From Entoloma clypeatum (taxonomy: Eukaryota; Basidiomycota; Agaricomycetes; Agaricales; Entolomataceae), in NCBI GenBank assembly GCA_963565915.1, contig OY751490.1, forward strand, positions 930,001-994,000: a DNA stretch of 64,000 nt. Direction: 5' to 3'. The translations under genes and the position numbers were made by a program. Below the pieces are notes generated by a model. The model saw nothing but the letters and a program-made list of their open reading frames with translations. It had not been told where the DNA came from and searched no databases. Position 1 is the first letter of the stretch; each line of letters begins with the position of its first letter. Shown here piece by piece: positions 19,117 to 29,882 of this stretch.

Positions 19117-22100
19117 ATGACTGCAGACAATAGAACCTATGTCATCCCTGCCAAGCGAGCCGCTGCGTCGACTAAGATTGTAAAGGGAGACAAACCTCCG
19201 AAACGACGAGAGATCAGGTTGTTAGCTCAACTCAAAACACGACGAGGACCAAAGGTCATTCGACCTGAGGTTGATAGCGGATGTGAACACACATGCATCC
19301 ATCCCAGAATAGTATGCGAACAGAACCTCCCCACGCGAGGAATACCGCCCATAGCAATTCTAAATGCGGATGGATCACCAAATCGACAACAAAAAGCGAA
19401 CCAACTTACCAAAGTCAAGCTGGATTTGGGAGCACATCAGGAAACCATGGAAGCGATGGTACTGGATAGTGGGAGAATGGACATGCTCTTGGGACATGAC
19501 TGGTTGGTACACCACAGCCCTACGATCAATTGGACAACCAGCGCTGTAACGTTCAACCGGTGCCCAACAACATGCCGAACCAAACATTCGGAATTCAGGG
19601 TTAACCTTGATGGTCGCAAACACCGGGTTCGCATGGTTGAGGTGCGCGACAAAGATGCACCCAAGAAGTCGGATCAGAAATGGAAGCCTGGAGACCCTAT
19701 ATTGGAAGCTGTCACTCCCACACCACCTCCCACAACCAAACGACCCTCATATGTTGATCGGTTTACTCACCTCTTCGAGAAGGAGAACTTCGATAAGATC
19801 CCGAAGGAAAGGGAATGGGACCATGGTATTGAACTTACACCGGACGCACCAAAGGAACTAGGAGGAAATACATATCCCATGACACAAAAGGAACAAGAGG
19901 AACTGGACGCATTCATTGACGAGGGTCTAGCAACTGGAAAGATCCGCCCGTCCAAATCCCCTTATGCTTCCCCTTGCTTCTTCATCAACAAGAAGGATGG
20001 TTCCAAACGATTGGTACAAGATTACCGCATGGTCAACAAATTCACGGTCAAAGACAAATTCCCACTCCCTCGCATCTCCGATCTCTTGGACGTGCTGAAA
20101 GATGCAGTCTACTTCAATAAGATGGACATCATGTGGGGTTACAACAATGTCCGGATTAAAGAAGGCGATGAATGGAAGGCTGCCTTCCTTACCAGTCGAG
20201 GATTGTTTGAACCATTGGTCATGTTTTTCGGCCTTTGCAACTCCCTGGGAACGTTCTCTCGGATGATGGCTAGTCTATTCCGGGACCAGATCCGCCGACG
20301 CATCTGCGTGATCTACATGGATGATATCGTGGTTATTGGTAAAACCAAGGAAGAACTCACGCGAAACACCGAAGAAATTCTGCAGATCCTATCAGACAAT
20401 GACTTGTTCCTGAAGGAGAAGAAGTGTTTCTGGGAAGTAACGAAATGCCCCATATTGGGATATGTCGTTGGTGAAGGACGTGTTGAGATGGAAACCGAGA
20501 AGGTGGACACGATCCGAAACTGGCGAGCACCCACATCAAAAAAGGAAGTCCAGAAGTTCCTTGGGTTTGCTAACTTCTATCGGCGCTTCATTGAAGGATA
20601 CTCAAACATCGCGAAACCACTTACCACGCTCACAGGCGGCACTGCGTTTACTTGGGGACCAACGGAACAAAAGGCATTTGAAGGTCTCATACAGGCGATC
20701 ACATCGGCACCAGTCTTGGCATTACCAAAACCAGATGGACAGTTCAGGGTCGAAACTGATGCATCGGGCTATGCAATTGGGGCTGTACTCTCTCAAAAAC
20801 AGGATGATAAATGGCATCCTATCGCATTCTTGTCACGGACCATGTCCGCGGCCAAACAAAATTACGAGATATACGACAAAGAGCTCTTGGCAGTCATGGA
20901 AGCACTGAAAGATTGGAGACACTATCTGCTTGAAGCCAGGGAACGCTTTGAGATCTTAACTGATCACAAGAACCTGGAGTATTTCCGCCGTCCTCAGGAC
21001 CTAAATCAACGACAAAGGCGCTGGAAGATGAAGTTACAAGACTATGACTTCGAACTACGGCATGTGCCTGGCAAGACAAATGCAAAAGCGGACATCCTGT
21101 CACGCTTACCCTGGTATGAAACAGAACTCGAACCGCAAGACAGTGACCAAATGCTCAAGGAGGGACTATTCTTGAAACGATTGGAATCAGAAGATGTGGT
21201 GCAAATGGAGATGTTCACGGAGGAACAATTCTTTGAAGGGGGTGAAATATCTGATTCCATCAAGATTGGAAACATCACAACCATCGAAAATCCGTGGATC
21301 ACACGCATCAAGGGTTCAAACCACATGGAGACAGAAGTAGTCCAGGGTCTAAAAAAGAATCCTCATTGGTATCAACAGGAAAACGGCATCACATATGCAG
21401 GCGAACGAGTCTATGTTCCACCGGACCCACAACTGCGTCAAGAACTAATGTTTGAATCACACGATGCACCAGTGGCTGGACATCCAGGACAGTATCGAAC
21501 ACACAAACTCCTCACTCGCACCTACTGGTGGCCTACCATCCTGCATGATGTAAAGAAGTACGTAAAGGGTTGCGACACCTGTCAGCGCAACAAGATCAAC
21601 AGACAGAAACGACATGCTCCGCTACAGCCCCATGCAGCACCAAGTCATCCATGGGAAGACATAGGGATTGACGTCGTGGGACCGATACCAGAGTCTGATG
21701 GAAAGAATGCGATCCTGGTCATCACGGATAGACATTCGAAGATGCTTCATCTCATTCCGACAACCGTGGAATTATCGGCTGAAGGATTAGCCAAGATCTA
21801 TCGGGATCAGATATGGAAGCTCCACGGAATCCCCAAGAAAATCATCAGTGACAGGGGACCACAGTTCGCCACGAAGTTCATGGAGATACTTTGCCGCATG
21901 TTAGGGATCAAAAGGAACCTGTCCACCGCATACCATCCACAGACGGATGGACAAGCCGAACAATCGCATCAGGAAACAGAAGCGTTCTTACGAAACTTCG
22001 TCAACCATCTGCAAGATGATTGGGCTGAATGGATCGCAATCGCCGAATTCCAGTACAATGACAAAGAACATCAGGCGACAAAGCATACACCATTCTACCT

Positions 22101-22716
22101 CAACTATGGCTTACATCCTTGGAAGGGAGAACTTGTGTTGGAAGACACCAACCCGGCTGCCAACAGCTTCTTGGAAAAACTCAAACAAGCACGAGAAGAA
22201 GCCAATGCAGCACTGAAACAGGCACAGGATCAGATGAAGAAGACAGTTGATACGAGACGAAGTCCGTCTCGGAACTACCGCATCGGAGACAAGGTGTGGC
22301 TGGAAGGGACTAACATCAGGACTAAAGGTCCCTCGAAGAAGCTTGACGCACTCCGACATGGACCGTTCGAAGTCCTAGAGAAGAAAGGAGCTAGCGCATA
22401 CCGTCTTGATCTTCCCAAAACCTGGAAAATGATCCACCCTGTGTTCAACGAGACCCTGTTGTCGCCATACGAAACCCCGAAGTATGCCATTCAGAAAAAG
22501 AAGCCAGCCCCTGATCCGATCATCGTCGAAGGACGAGAAGAATACCATGTCTCCACGATCCTGGACTCTCGGAAATTCCGCGGAAAGATCCAGTACCTTG
22601 TCCAATGGGAAGGGTATGGCCCAGAAGAGAACACGTGGGAACCTCGGAATAATGTTCAGAATGCTCAAGACTTGATCCGAGATTTTCATCGGCAAAATCC
22701 ATCGCGTCCACGATAA
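19117..22716 (+). CDS. pol: Pol polyprotein of element B: protease, RT, RNase H, integrase, chromodomain
   Basis: Intact frame of about 1,200 residues. The protease has VDSGCEHT near residue 53. RT has [23 protein letters not shown] and the YMDD catalytic box at 20314-20325. RNase H starts with [10 protein letters not shown] (catalytic Asp codon at 20758-20760) and has TDHKNLEYF. Integrase has an HHCC finger ([10 protein letters not shown]...CDTCQ, about 21480-21590), then Asp in IGIDVVGP, Asp in ISDRGPQF and Glu in [13 protein letters not shown] module follows, and the C-terminus is a chromodomain ([17 protein letters not shown], about 22540-22690), which marks it as a chromovirus. The frame is open upstream across the gag stop; the 19117 ATG is only the first in-frame ATG, and synthesis by -1 frameshifting is inferred. 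Confidence 0.92.
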   Translation: MTADNRTYVIPAKRAAASTKIVKGDKPPKRREIRLLAQLKTRRGPKVIRPEVDSGCEHTCIHPRIVCEQNLPTRGIPPIAILNADGSPNRQQKANQLTKVKLDLGAHQETMEAMVLDSGRMDMLLGHDWLVHHSPTINWTTSAVTFNRCPTTCRTKHSEFRVNLDGRKHRVRMVEVRDKDAPKKSDQKWKPGDPILEAVTPTPPPTTKRPSYVDRFTHLFEKENFDKIPKEREWDHGIELTPDAPKELGGNTYPMTQKEQEELDAFIDEGLATGKIRPSKSPYASPCFFINKKDGSKRLVQDYRMVNKFTVKDKFPLPRISDLLDVLKDAVYFNKMDIMWGYNNVRIKEGDEWKAAFLTSRGLFEPLVMFFGLCNSLGTFSRMMASLFRDQIRRRICVIYMDDIVVIGKTKEELTRNTEEILQILSDNDLFLKEKKCFWEVTKCPILGYVVGEGRVEMETEKVDTIRNWRAPTSKKEVQKFLGFANFYRRFIEGYSNIAKPLTTLTGGTAFTWGPTEQKAFEGLIQAITSAPVLALPKPDGQFRVETDASGYAIGAVLSQKQDDKWHPIAFLSRTMSAAKQNYEIYDKELLAVMEALKDWRHYLLEARERFEILTDHKNLEYFRRPQDLNQRQRRWKMKLQDYDFELRHVPGKTNAKADILSRLPWYETELEPQDSDQMLKEGLFLKRLESEDVVQMEMFTEEQFFEGGEISDSIKIGNITTIENPWITRIKGSNHMETEVVQGLKKNPHWYQQENGITYAGERVYVPPDPQLRQELMFESHDAPVAGHPGQYRTHKLLTRTYWWPTILHDVKKYVKGCDTCQRNKINRQKRHAPLQPHAAPSHPWEDIGIDVVGPIPESDGKNAILVITDRHSKMLHLIPTTVELSAEGLAKIYRDQIWKLHGIPKKIISDRGPQFATKFMEILCRMLGIKRNLSTAYHPQTDGQAEQSHQETEAFLRNFVNHLQDDWAEWIAIAEFQYNDKEHQATKHTPFYLNYGLHPWKGELVLEDTNPAANSFLEKLKQAREEANAALKQAQDQMKKTVDTRRSPSRNYRIGDKVWLEGTNIRTKGPSKKLDALRHGPFEVLEKKGASAYRLDLPKTWKMIHPVFNETLLSPYETPKYAIQKKKPAPDPIIVEGREEYHVSTILDSRKFRGKIQYLVQWEGYGPEENTWEPRNNVQNAQDLIRDFHRQNPSRPR

Positions 22717-22834
22717 AAAGATAAACCGCGAAATCCATTTTCCATACCGATTTTCTGTCACATCGAGTTCCCCGCTCCAACTCTTCTCGCCCAACACGCC
22801 GTTCTTCTTATACTTTTCGAACCTCATCTCCACC

Positions 22835-23200
22835 ATGTCCAACATCACCACCTCCACCGACGCTTCCGACATCAACCCCACCATTACCACCCTCATTGGC
22901 GAAGCGCTCTCCATGCGCGACCAGATCCATGCGCTTGAAACCTCCGTCGCCGACATCCTCCACCGACAGATGCATATCCGTCTCCACACCCTATCCGACT
23001 TGCCAACCGCTCCCACCGCTGAGGAGAAACTTATCCTCAAAAATTATACCAACACCCTTGCCGTCGAGAATCGACGCCTTCGCCTCGCCGTTCGAGGTTT
23101 AGAGTTTGCCACGGCGGTAAACGATGAACTAATAAAGGACTGGGGCAACCGAGCTGATCCTACCTGGACTGATCCAAACGGCAACGATGGATGGGAGTAG
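22835..23200 (+). CDS. ORF3: conserved 121-aa protein between pol and 3' LTR
   Basis: This occupies the position of env in retroviruses but has no signal peptide or membrane segment. It begins MSNITT and is predicted mostly helical with heptad-like hydrophobics (EALSMRDQIHALETSVADIL and AVENRRLRLAVRGLE), so coiled-coil oligomerisation is plausible. Copy D has the same frame (from 63420), with many synonymous differences, including an Arg CGC/AGA pair and a whole-codon indel, which suggests past selection on the protein. Family 2 lacks it. No known family; function unknown. Confidence 0.7.
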   Translation: MSNITTSTDASDINPTITTLIGEALSMRDQIHALETSVADILHRQMHIRLHTLSDLPTAPTAEEKLILKNYTNTLAVENRRLRLAVRGLEFATAVNDELIKDWGNRADPTWTDPNGNDGWE

Positions 23201-23224
23201 GTAGTCTGTGAGGACACAGACCTT

Positions 23225-23235
23225 GAGGAGAGGAA
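23225..23235 (+). promoter_or_regulatory. Polypurine tract of element B
   Basis: Purine run GAGGAGAGGAA ends 2 nt before the 3' LTR. It is the expected primer for plus-strand synthesis. Confidence 0.6.
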
Positions 23236-23237
23236 CA

Positions 23238-23598
23238 TGTTACGGACTAACGACTACGGACATATACGCTTACTTTTACTCATCGGCCCCCGCTTACACA
23301 TATTGTATTATACTTTATTTCCTTTAGTATACTTCGCTCCCGCGCTGCCTCGCTTTCCGCAGCTGTCTGACTCACTCCGCAGTCAGCTTACTCATTAGTA
23401 CATAGCCTTCCGCAGTTGCCTTACTCATGCGCACTGCCTTCCGCAGTTACTGACTCATTCGCTACCGCTCATAGTCAGTACTATATAAACCTCATGTACC
23501 ATAGCTACATTCCTTAGATTTAGCAATCACATTGCTCTTTGCCTTTCCACTTCCTGCATACTCTGCCCGAACCTTGGAACGGTTTGTTAAGCATAACA
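23238..23598 (+). repeat. 3' LTR of element B (361 bp)
   Basis: TGTTACGG...CATAACA. Compared with the 5' LTR it lacks a TTTTTCAC stretch near the start and has CAGTCAGCTTACTCATTAG where the 5' LTR has CAGTATGTATGACTCATTG. Confidence 0.92.
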
Positions 23599-24597
23599 CC
23601 CCCTTAGCTTTGATTACTGCCTCTACCCTTCTTGGCATACTTTCTATCAGGTTTTGACACACTTCTGGCTCTATATTATTCCACCTCTGCTGCTCTGTCC
23701 CAAATCTCCCAGACTCCCTTGGGTGGTGTTGGATATTCATTCAACTTCCTTTTAATATGAACCCAGAGGTGTTCAATAGGATTGAGGTCTGGGGACTGTG
23801 CAGGCCAATCCAGCAGAGCAATATTCTTGCTGTCCATCCATTTTTTGGCCTTCTTGGAGGTGTGCTTGGGGTCATTGTCCTGCTGGAAAAATGATCTCCT
23901 CTTCAGAGATTCCACTCTCCTCCATGCTGGGCAGCAAATTGTCCTCCAAAATGGACACATACTGATCAGCATCCATCCTCCCCTCAACCTCTGCAAGTCT
24001 CCCCACACCTTCCCAACCCATACAACCCCAAACCATAATATTTCCTCCCCCAAACTTGACTGTGCCCTGAACCTCTCTTTCAATAAGCCCCTCACCCTTC
24101 TTTTTCCAGACCCATTCCTTGCCATCTGACCCAAACCTGTTGATTTTGGTCTCATCTGACCAAATGACCCTCTTCCAGTCCTCCACTGTCCATTCCCTGT
24201 GCTTCATAGCAAATGCCAACCACCTCTTCTGATGTATGGCCTTTAAGAAAGGTCTTTTCTTCTTTGTTACAGCCTTGAATTCATGTTTTCTGAGAACCCT
24301 TCTCACAGTTTCTGGGGAGACAGGATTGGAGATGACAGTGTTGATGTGTTTGGTAGCCTGCACAGCATTCGAGGCTCTCCCTGAGGTGATTTGTGAAAGT
24401 ATGTTTTGTGTGTTGGTGGGAGAAAGCTTGGATGGACGACCACCAGAAGAGAGATTGCAATGAGGAAGAAGATTCTGAAGCACTCTGGAGACAGTTGGTT
24501 GGCTGACACCCAGGTTAGAGGCAATATGACAAGTGGAGTGACCATTGGAGGCCAGAGAAAGAATGTTTTCCTTGTGGGAAGAGGAGATAGGGCGCAT
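23599..24597 (-). pseudogene. Tc1 transposase #2, frameshifted and split by element B
   Basis: From ATG 24597 the frame gives the helix-turn-helix region (GVSQPTVSRVLQNL), a basic linker, and VIWSDETKINRFG with the first Asp. A one-base insertion near 23886-23893 shifts the frame. The second Asp (FFQQDNDPKH) and the Glu of NPIEHLW, 34 residues later, are read in the new phase. Another shift near 23680 precedes PEVCQNLIESMP. The last codons lie across element B at 17019-17039 and end in TAA at 17019-17021. The chromovirus thus landed about a dozen codons from the C-terminus. Confidence 0.88.
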
Positions 24598-25149
24598 GAT
24601 TAATTATGGAGGCTGTTGAGGTTGGATTCTTCTTATACAACTTTCCTTGACAACCCATCAGGGTTCTATTCAAGTTCCATCAGTAAGTCATGACAACTGG
24701 TTACCATACAACCAGTGAAGCATTTGATTCTGATAATTGCCATAGGTACTCACAAAACTGATTCAATGAGTTGCTGATTTAATTTAATCATATCTCCATG
24801 GATTCTGATCTAAATCATATGATTCCTTTATATTCTGAAAGCCGTGAAGTAGGGCTTTCAATTATATACCAAAGGTTTAATTCAATTGGTATTCTTTGCA
24901 GAGTTATATTGAAGGTATTCAAAAAGCAACAAACATTGAATCAGTTTTGTGAGGCACTGTATTGTATTTCTTTGGGTGTTTCCTCTCCAGTATATCTCAA
25001 GAACTACTTTTTGTATATCTAATTAATGGATTGGAAGGAATACTTTTATTGTTTCCAAAGGATACACCAGAACCAAAATACTTCCACAAGAAACACCAAT
25101 CAAAGATATACTTAAAGTGTTTCCTAAAGAAACACCAAAAGTTACACCG

Positions 25150-25925
25150 ATCACGGTGCTCTGTGACAAAAGCCGCGCGCGACAAGGGATGGATGCTGTG
25201 ACTCGATGATTGACTCGGGAGTCTTCAATGCCCCTTGAAGAATATGCGGGTTATATTATGCCAAAAAGAGTAAGAACAATTGTCTTCTCCACTTGACCAC
25301 AATGAGCCCATCAACGACCTTTTCATCATGAAATTGCTCTGGTTAGCTAGGAAGACCGCTATACACCCATGGATTGCCGCGACGAGCATTTGGGGGAATA
25401 TGTCTGATGTTTCCACACTGTGAATCTACAAATATCGGGCTTAAATTATGTCAAAAAGTAAGAAAAAGCATTGTACCTTTTTTGCCACATGCCCACGATG
25501 AGCCCATTGACGACACTTTCATCACGCAATTGCTGTGGGGAGCCAGGAAGACCACTAGAAGGCGATAGCGTGGTCAGATCTTCCATGGGCGGTAGAAAAT
25601 CTCAGTCGACAAATTTGACGCTTCCCGCTTTTCCCTCATTCGTCCCCCAAATTCGTTCATGGATTGTCTCAATGAACATTGGGAAGAATATGTCCCACTT
25701 ACCGCAGCATGAATCTAGAGACATATGTAGTAGATTATGTTGAACCCAAGAAAAATGTTGTACCTTCTTTTCCACTTGCCCAGCAGCGCTTCCGCATCTC
25801 GAAGCACACTCAAGGTTCAGTCAAACCTTCAGACAACTGCATTGGAATCGGCTCCAGGATGTTGGCGGCATATATCGATTGCTCAAATGCCCCTTTCTGC
25901 AGGCATGTTGAACTCCTTTTTTGTC
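25150..25925. other. No gene recognised; imperfect duplicated segments
   Basis: Similar segments recur near 25235-25330, 25395-25520 and 25675-25790 (GAATATG..., then TGTACCTTNTTTTCCAC/GCC, then GATGAGCCCAT). Old tandem duplication is likely; coding on either strand is broken. Confidence 0.25.
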
Positions 25926-26243
25926 TCAATTGTCATTCCACAACCATGGTGTCATGGCATTGTATTTGATGAAAAATCGGAGGCTAGAGTCTGTGAGACC
26001 AACATGCGCAAGTGGCAGCACAAAGTGTGGGTGGCAAGCGACATAGTAAGAGAGCAATCGATAAAGGGGACACCATGATGTTTCAGATCCCATGAAACGC
26101 TGTACATGTGCGCCTCTCAGTGTATTGTACCACAACCCATCGCGATGAACATTGGAGATAGGACTGTCTGCGAGGCATGGCACTTTATTGAAACAAATAT
26201 CTGAACTAAGTCCGTTGACAAAAATGCTCCACCTACATCTCAT
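25926..26243 (-). pseudogene. Unknown protein fragment (105 aa)
   Basis: A minus-strand frame with protein-like composition (DGLWYNTLRGAHVQRF, LPLAHVGLTDSSLRFF) and no disrupting stop for 105 codons. Nothing comparable is recognised, and the neighbouring sequence does not extend it cleanly. It could be an exon of a transposon-borne or host gene. Confidence 0.25.
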
Positions 26244-26366
26244 TTCACGCTACACAGCAATTTGGCTTAGGGTTTTCTGCAGCAATGGTTAGCAGTGATC
26301 ACACAATAGGGCAAGAAGCAAGGCAAACACCCATGTGCTGTGTTTAGATCCTGGGTGTTTTCAGCA

Positions 26367-26582
26367 TCAATGGAGTGGTGTGGAAGCCTGTGGCCTTACC
26401 CAGAAGATCTCTCGCTTGTCCTCAACCACGAGGCCCTTGTATTCTACACAGTAAACCCCATGCTGGTTTAGGAATTCGTCCTTCTGTTCAGAAGACATCA
26501 CAGGAGCTCCATCCTCCTTGCCCCCCTTGTACCATAGCATCTCACCAGTTGTGCTGCAGGGTTGAGCACGGGCGAAGTGCAC
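26367..26582 (-). pseudogene. Unknown protein fragment (about 71 aa)
   Basis: The minus-strand frame includes GEMLWYKGGKEDGAP, SSEQKDEFLNQHG and VEYKGLVVEDKREIFW. The upstream continuation (EVELSFQFPDRDEYI) is in another phase, which suggests an intron or a frameshift near 26600. Family not recognised. Confidence 0.3.
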
Positions 26583-26599
26583 AAAAGTGACAAAATGTA

Positions 26600-27670
26600 C
26601 TCGTCTCGATCTGGAAATTGAAAGGACAGTTCAACTTCAGTCAAGAACAACAAAATAGCCACCTACACGCAATCTGATATCAAACGGCAAGGTCAGCTTC
26701 AGGAAGAAAACAAGGGAGGGGACAATCGTAGGCATACATTTCCTGCAATAAAACTGTGGGTGGTCCTATTTAGCCTGTATTGTAGGACCAATACCAGTAG
26801 GTGGATTAGACCTTCCTTTCAAGAGAAAGTAACCTTTGCTTCCCATCGATACAGGTCCTTTCAGCTCCTGCATCCCAATCCAAGCTCTCTGCCTCGAGCG
26901 CTAGAACAGCTCAGTATTGCAAGTGCCCATGTTGCATGAAGCCCACCACACACATAATATTAGGGGGGTGGTCGCATAGTGTTTCACCACAGACCTGATG
27001 AATTCACTTTGCATTTCCTCACTCCAGACTGTTCCTGTTTGGGAGGAATCTATGAGACGGGCCATGTGAAGTCTTTCTCACCTCTTTGATACCCTGTGTC
27101 AAGTTTGATTTTTCCAGTAAGGAGCTGCTCTGCAAAATCATATGTGAATGCACAGAAGGGACAAAGGAAGAAGCGCACTGGTTAGCCAGGTGATTGAGCA
27201 GGTTGTCATGGAGTAGTTTGCCTTTGGCAAGCGTGCCATGAGTTTCTTCATACCGCTAGATATACAAGCTCTCTTGAAGAGGTTGGATCAGGACAAAGAC
27301 AAATTCATCACAGAGGAAGGCTTTCATGACCATGTGACTACAGGCGTCTCGTGACATTAGCCCCTCAAACCGTGAACTTGTCGCAGATTCGGCAACATTT
27401 CCATGGCCACTTTGTGACAGACACTCTTGTTAATTGAGCCATCCAAAAAGATGTCAATCAGGGTGTGAATTTGAGGCAAGACTGCAAAATGTTCTGTGCG
27501 CGCACTTTGTATAAGCATGTCCAAAAGATGGAGATGTGCATCAGCTTTTGCTGAGCAATATCATAGAATCATAATTGCTCTGGGTTGGTCTCAGATTCCT
27601 GTGGGCACTTCTAGGACTGAAGGTGAGGCGATGAGATAGCACATTGCGAGGGCTGAAGTTGCAGGGTAAT
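26600..27670. other. No feature recognised
   Basis: About 1.07 kb without a convincing frame, repeat or RNA on either strand. Confidence 0.3.
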
Positions 27671-27671
27671 T

Positions 27672-29633
27672 GATCACCCTTAGGTGCATACAAAAGCCTA
27701 AGTGTCTGGTACTAGCCACAAGAATTGAAGCATTTATCCCCGATGCTAGCCACCAGTGGCTAGAGCCACAACTCGTATCATACAGTCAGTAACCCTGCCT
27801 GTGGCTCTAGCCATGGGTGTAACTGTGTTTATGTGAACAAATAATGAAATAAATCATTATTAACTCAGTAACTACTAATAATACAGGTGCACCATGCTAT
27901 CACAGCACATCCCCCGCCTTGCTAGCATGCAACCCGCCCTTCCTGCGCGCACCCCGCCGTTCCTGGGTGCATCCCGTCGTTCCTGGGTGCATCCTGTCGT
28001 TCCTGGGTGCATCCCGCCTTTCCCGCGTGTCCTGTGCCGCTTCTCGCGTGCCTCCTGCCTCCCCCACGTGTCCCGTGCCCCCGATCACGCGCCCCGCCGC
28101 TCTCAAGTGTTGTGCACCGTTTGTCGCGTGTTGCTCACGTGCCCCGCTGTTCCTGCACCGTTTCTCGCGTGTCCGGCCATTCCTCCTGTGTATCTGGTCT
28201 TTCCTGCGTGCCCTATGCGACTTCTCACGCGCCTGGCGCCGTTCCCGCGTGATTTGCTCCCCGCGTGCTGCTTGTCGCGTATTGCTTGCGTGTCCCGCTG
28301 TTCCTGTGCATCCAGCTGTCTTGCGTGTATCCCGCTGTTCTTGCGCGCATCCCGCCTTTCCTGTGTGTCATGTGCCGCTTCTCGCGTGTCCCGTACCGCC
28401 GGGCGCGCGCCTCCCGCCGTTCCCGTGTGTCCCACCATTTGTCGCGCGTGTCCTGCCGTTCCTGCATCTCCCATGTCGTTTCCGGGTCTCCCGCCATTCC
28501 TCCCGCGTCTCTCGCCTTTCCGCATGTCCTGTGCCGTTTCCCGTGTCGTTTTCCGCGTGTTTCGTCAGAGGTCTGGGGTAACGTAAAAGGTGTGGTGCTT
28601 ACATACACAGCGCCTCCGTGGCCCATGGTGAACAGAGGAGGGAGGAGGGAGGATGGAGGATGGAGAAGGGAGGTGATGGAGGACGAGGTGATGGGGGGAA
28701 AACAAGAAGACGTGACGGGACTTGTGACTATTGTTCAACTTTCGGCTGTTGCCGGGTTCGGCAAGCTCCGATGTTTCATCATGAGTGCCTGGGCCCGGAA
28801 CATGCCGGCTATATATCAATAGCCTAAACTTGCCACGTCAAGTTCTTGTCCCCACATCACCTTCTTCCACTCCCTCCTCCTCCGTCCCTCCCTCCTCCTC
28901 CTCCCCCCCTTCACGTGAGGTCCATGGAGCCCCCGTATTGGTAAGCACCCCACCTTTCCCATCACCTCAGACCACTGACGCGCCAAAAACGGCAAGAGAC
29001 ATCCCAGCAACGACACGGGAACGGTGGGCGGCGCTCGAGAAACCGCGCAGAACATGCGAGCACGGCAGGAAACCCGAGAAACGACACGGCCAAGGCGGGA
29101 GACGCGGGAGGAACAGCCGGAGACACGAGAAACAGCGCAGAGGCGGCGGGGCATGCGTGCAACACATGACAAACAGGACAGGACACGCGCGCACAACAGC
29201 ACAGACGTGTCAGAACTGCGGGACACGCTAGAAACGGGACGGGACACACAGCAACGGTGGGAGGTGCACGAGAAACGGCGAGGCATGCAACAAACAGCGC
29301 AGGACATGCGAGAGCGGCAGGACATGCGAGCAAGCGGCGGGGGCGGGGGCGCGTGGATCCGCGTGGGAAAGGTGGGATGTGTGCTGGCACGACGGGGGAC
29401 GCTCTGTAACAGCGGGATGCACCTGTATTATTTGTAGTTACCGAATTAATAATGTTTTATTTCATTATTTGTGCATATAAACACAATTACACACATGGCT
29501 AAAGCAACAGGCAGGGTTATTGCCTGTGTGATATGAGTTGTGGCTCTAGCCACCAGTGGCTAGCGTCGGGGATAAATGATTCAATTCTTGTGGCTAGAGC
29601 CAGGATACAGAAGGCTATATTGTACCGCTAAGG
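27672..29633. mobile_element. Fold-back element 2: ~230-bp terminal inverted repeats, GC-rich arms
   Basis: The terminal inverted repeats are 27672-27900 and about 29400-29633: CCTTAG...AGCCACAAGAATTGAA..., TTATCCCCGA.GCTAGCCAC, GCACAAATAATGAAATAAA and AATAATACAGGTGCA are shared in inverted order. Inside, the left arm (27900-28580) is a GC-rich array of 20-30-bp units (CGCGTGTCCCGCCGTTCCTG-like), and the right arm (28980-29390) is its purine-rich complement. The centre, about 28720-28850, is homologous to the centre of the palindrome at 12830-13965. No transposase is encoded, so it is non-autonomous. Confidence 0.75.
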
Positions 29634-29882
29634 CTCAATCAATGGTGCATTGTCAATGGTCATTACAGGTTAATCAATACATATGCTTTGAGAAACCACG
29701 TCTAATCTCAAGCCCATAAAAATCCCAGCGATAGGTTAGGGAGAGCTGGAAGCCTATTCAATTCCAATTATTACAGAGCAACGGGAAATTAATGGAATAG
29801 ATATGCACCTTGCAGATCTAGCTCCACTTGACATCATCCATGGCGGCAATCAGATCTAAGCCTAATTCCCAATGCAAAGGCT
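29634..29882. other. Spacer between fold-back element and dioxygenase-like gene
   Basis: No gene or repeat recognised. Confidence 0.3.

Larger units (their letters stand above)
17040..23598 (+). mobile_element. Family-1 chromovirus B, full length with intact gag and pol
   Basis: A 6.56-kb Ty3/gypsy element with LTRs at 17040-17408 and 23238-23598, target duplication CCCCC (17035-17039 and 23599-23603), a self-complementary primer site, ORF0, Gag, Pol with a C-terminal chromodomain, a conserved small ORF after pol, and a polypurine run before the 3' LTR. The two LTRs differ by several indels and substitutions (369 versus 361 bp), so despite the open frames it is either not very recent or one LTR was changed by recombination or conversion. 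Confidence 0.93.
16778..24959 (-). mobile_element. Tc1/mariner element #2 (DD34E) interrupted by chromovirus B
   Basis: The ends read CAGTGCCTCAC...GTGAGGCACTG, flanked by TA (16776-16777 and 24960-24961). Without the 17040-23598 insertion and its duplicated CCCCC the element is about 1.62 kb. A 19-bp motif, TCACAAAACTGATTCAATG, occurs four times: 16785-16803, inverted at 16969-16987, direct at 24750-24768, and inverted at 24934-24952. The motif therefore marks both edges of each terminal repeat. It lies immediately next to Tc1 #1. Confidence 0.9.
14983..25149. mobile_element. MITE-like element split by two Tc1 transposons
   Basis: The outer ends are CGGTGTAAC at 14983-14991 and its reverse complement GTTACACCG at 25141-25149, with further similar GAAACACC-rich arms. 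Removing 15177-24959 leaves about 385 bp of element, whose middle becomes a palindrome (GAAATACA-TA-TGTATTTC type) at the TA used by the Tc1 elements. No coding capacity. No convincing target duplication was found. Confidence 0.5.

Noticed and set aside
22835..23200. ORF3 as a retroviral-type envelope gene
   Set aside because: No signal peptide, transmembrane segment, cleavage site or N-glycosylation-rich ectodomain; only the position is env-like.
27894..28586. Long Arg/Pro/Ser/Cys-rich open frames in the GC-rich fold-back arms (also 12873-13611 and 28816-29437)
   Set aside because: Several frames on both strands are open at once because the repeat units lack stop codons; the composition follows the minisatellite and no domain appears.
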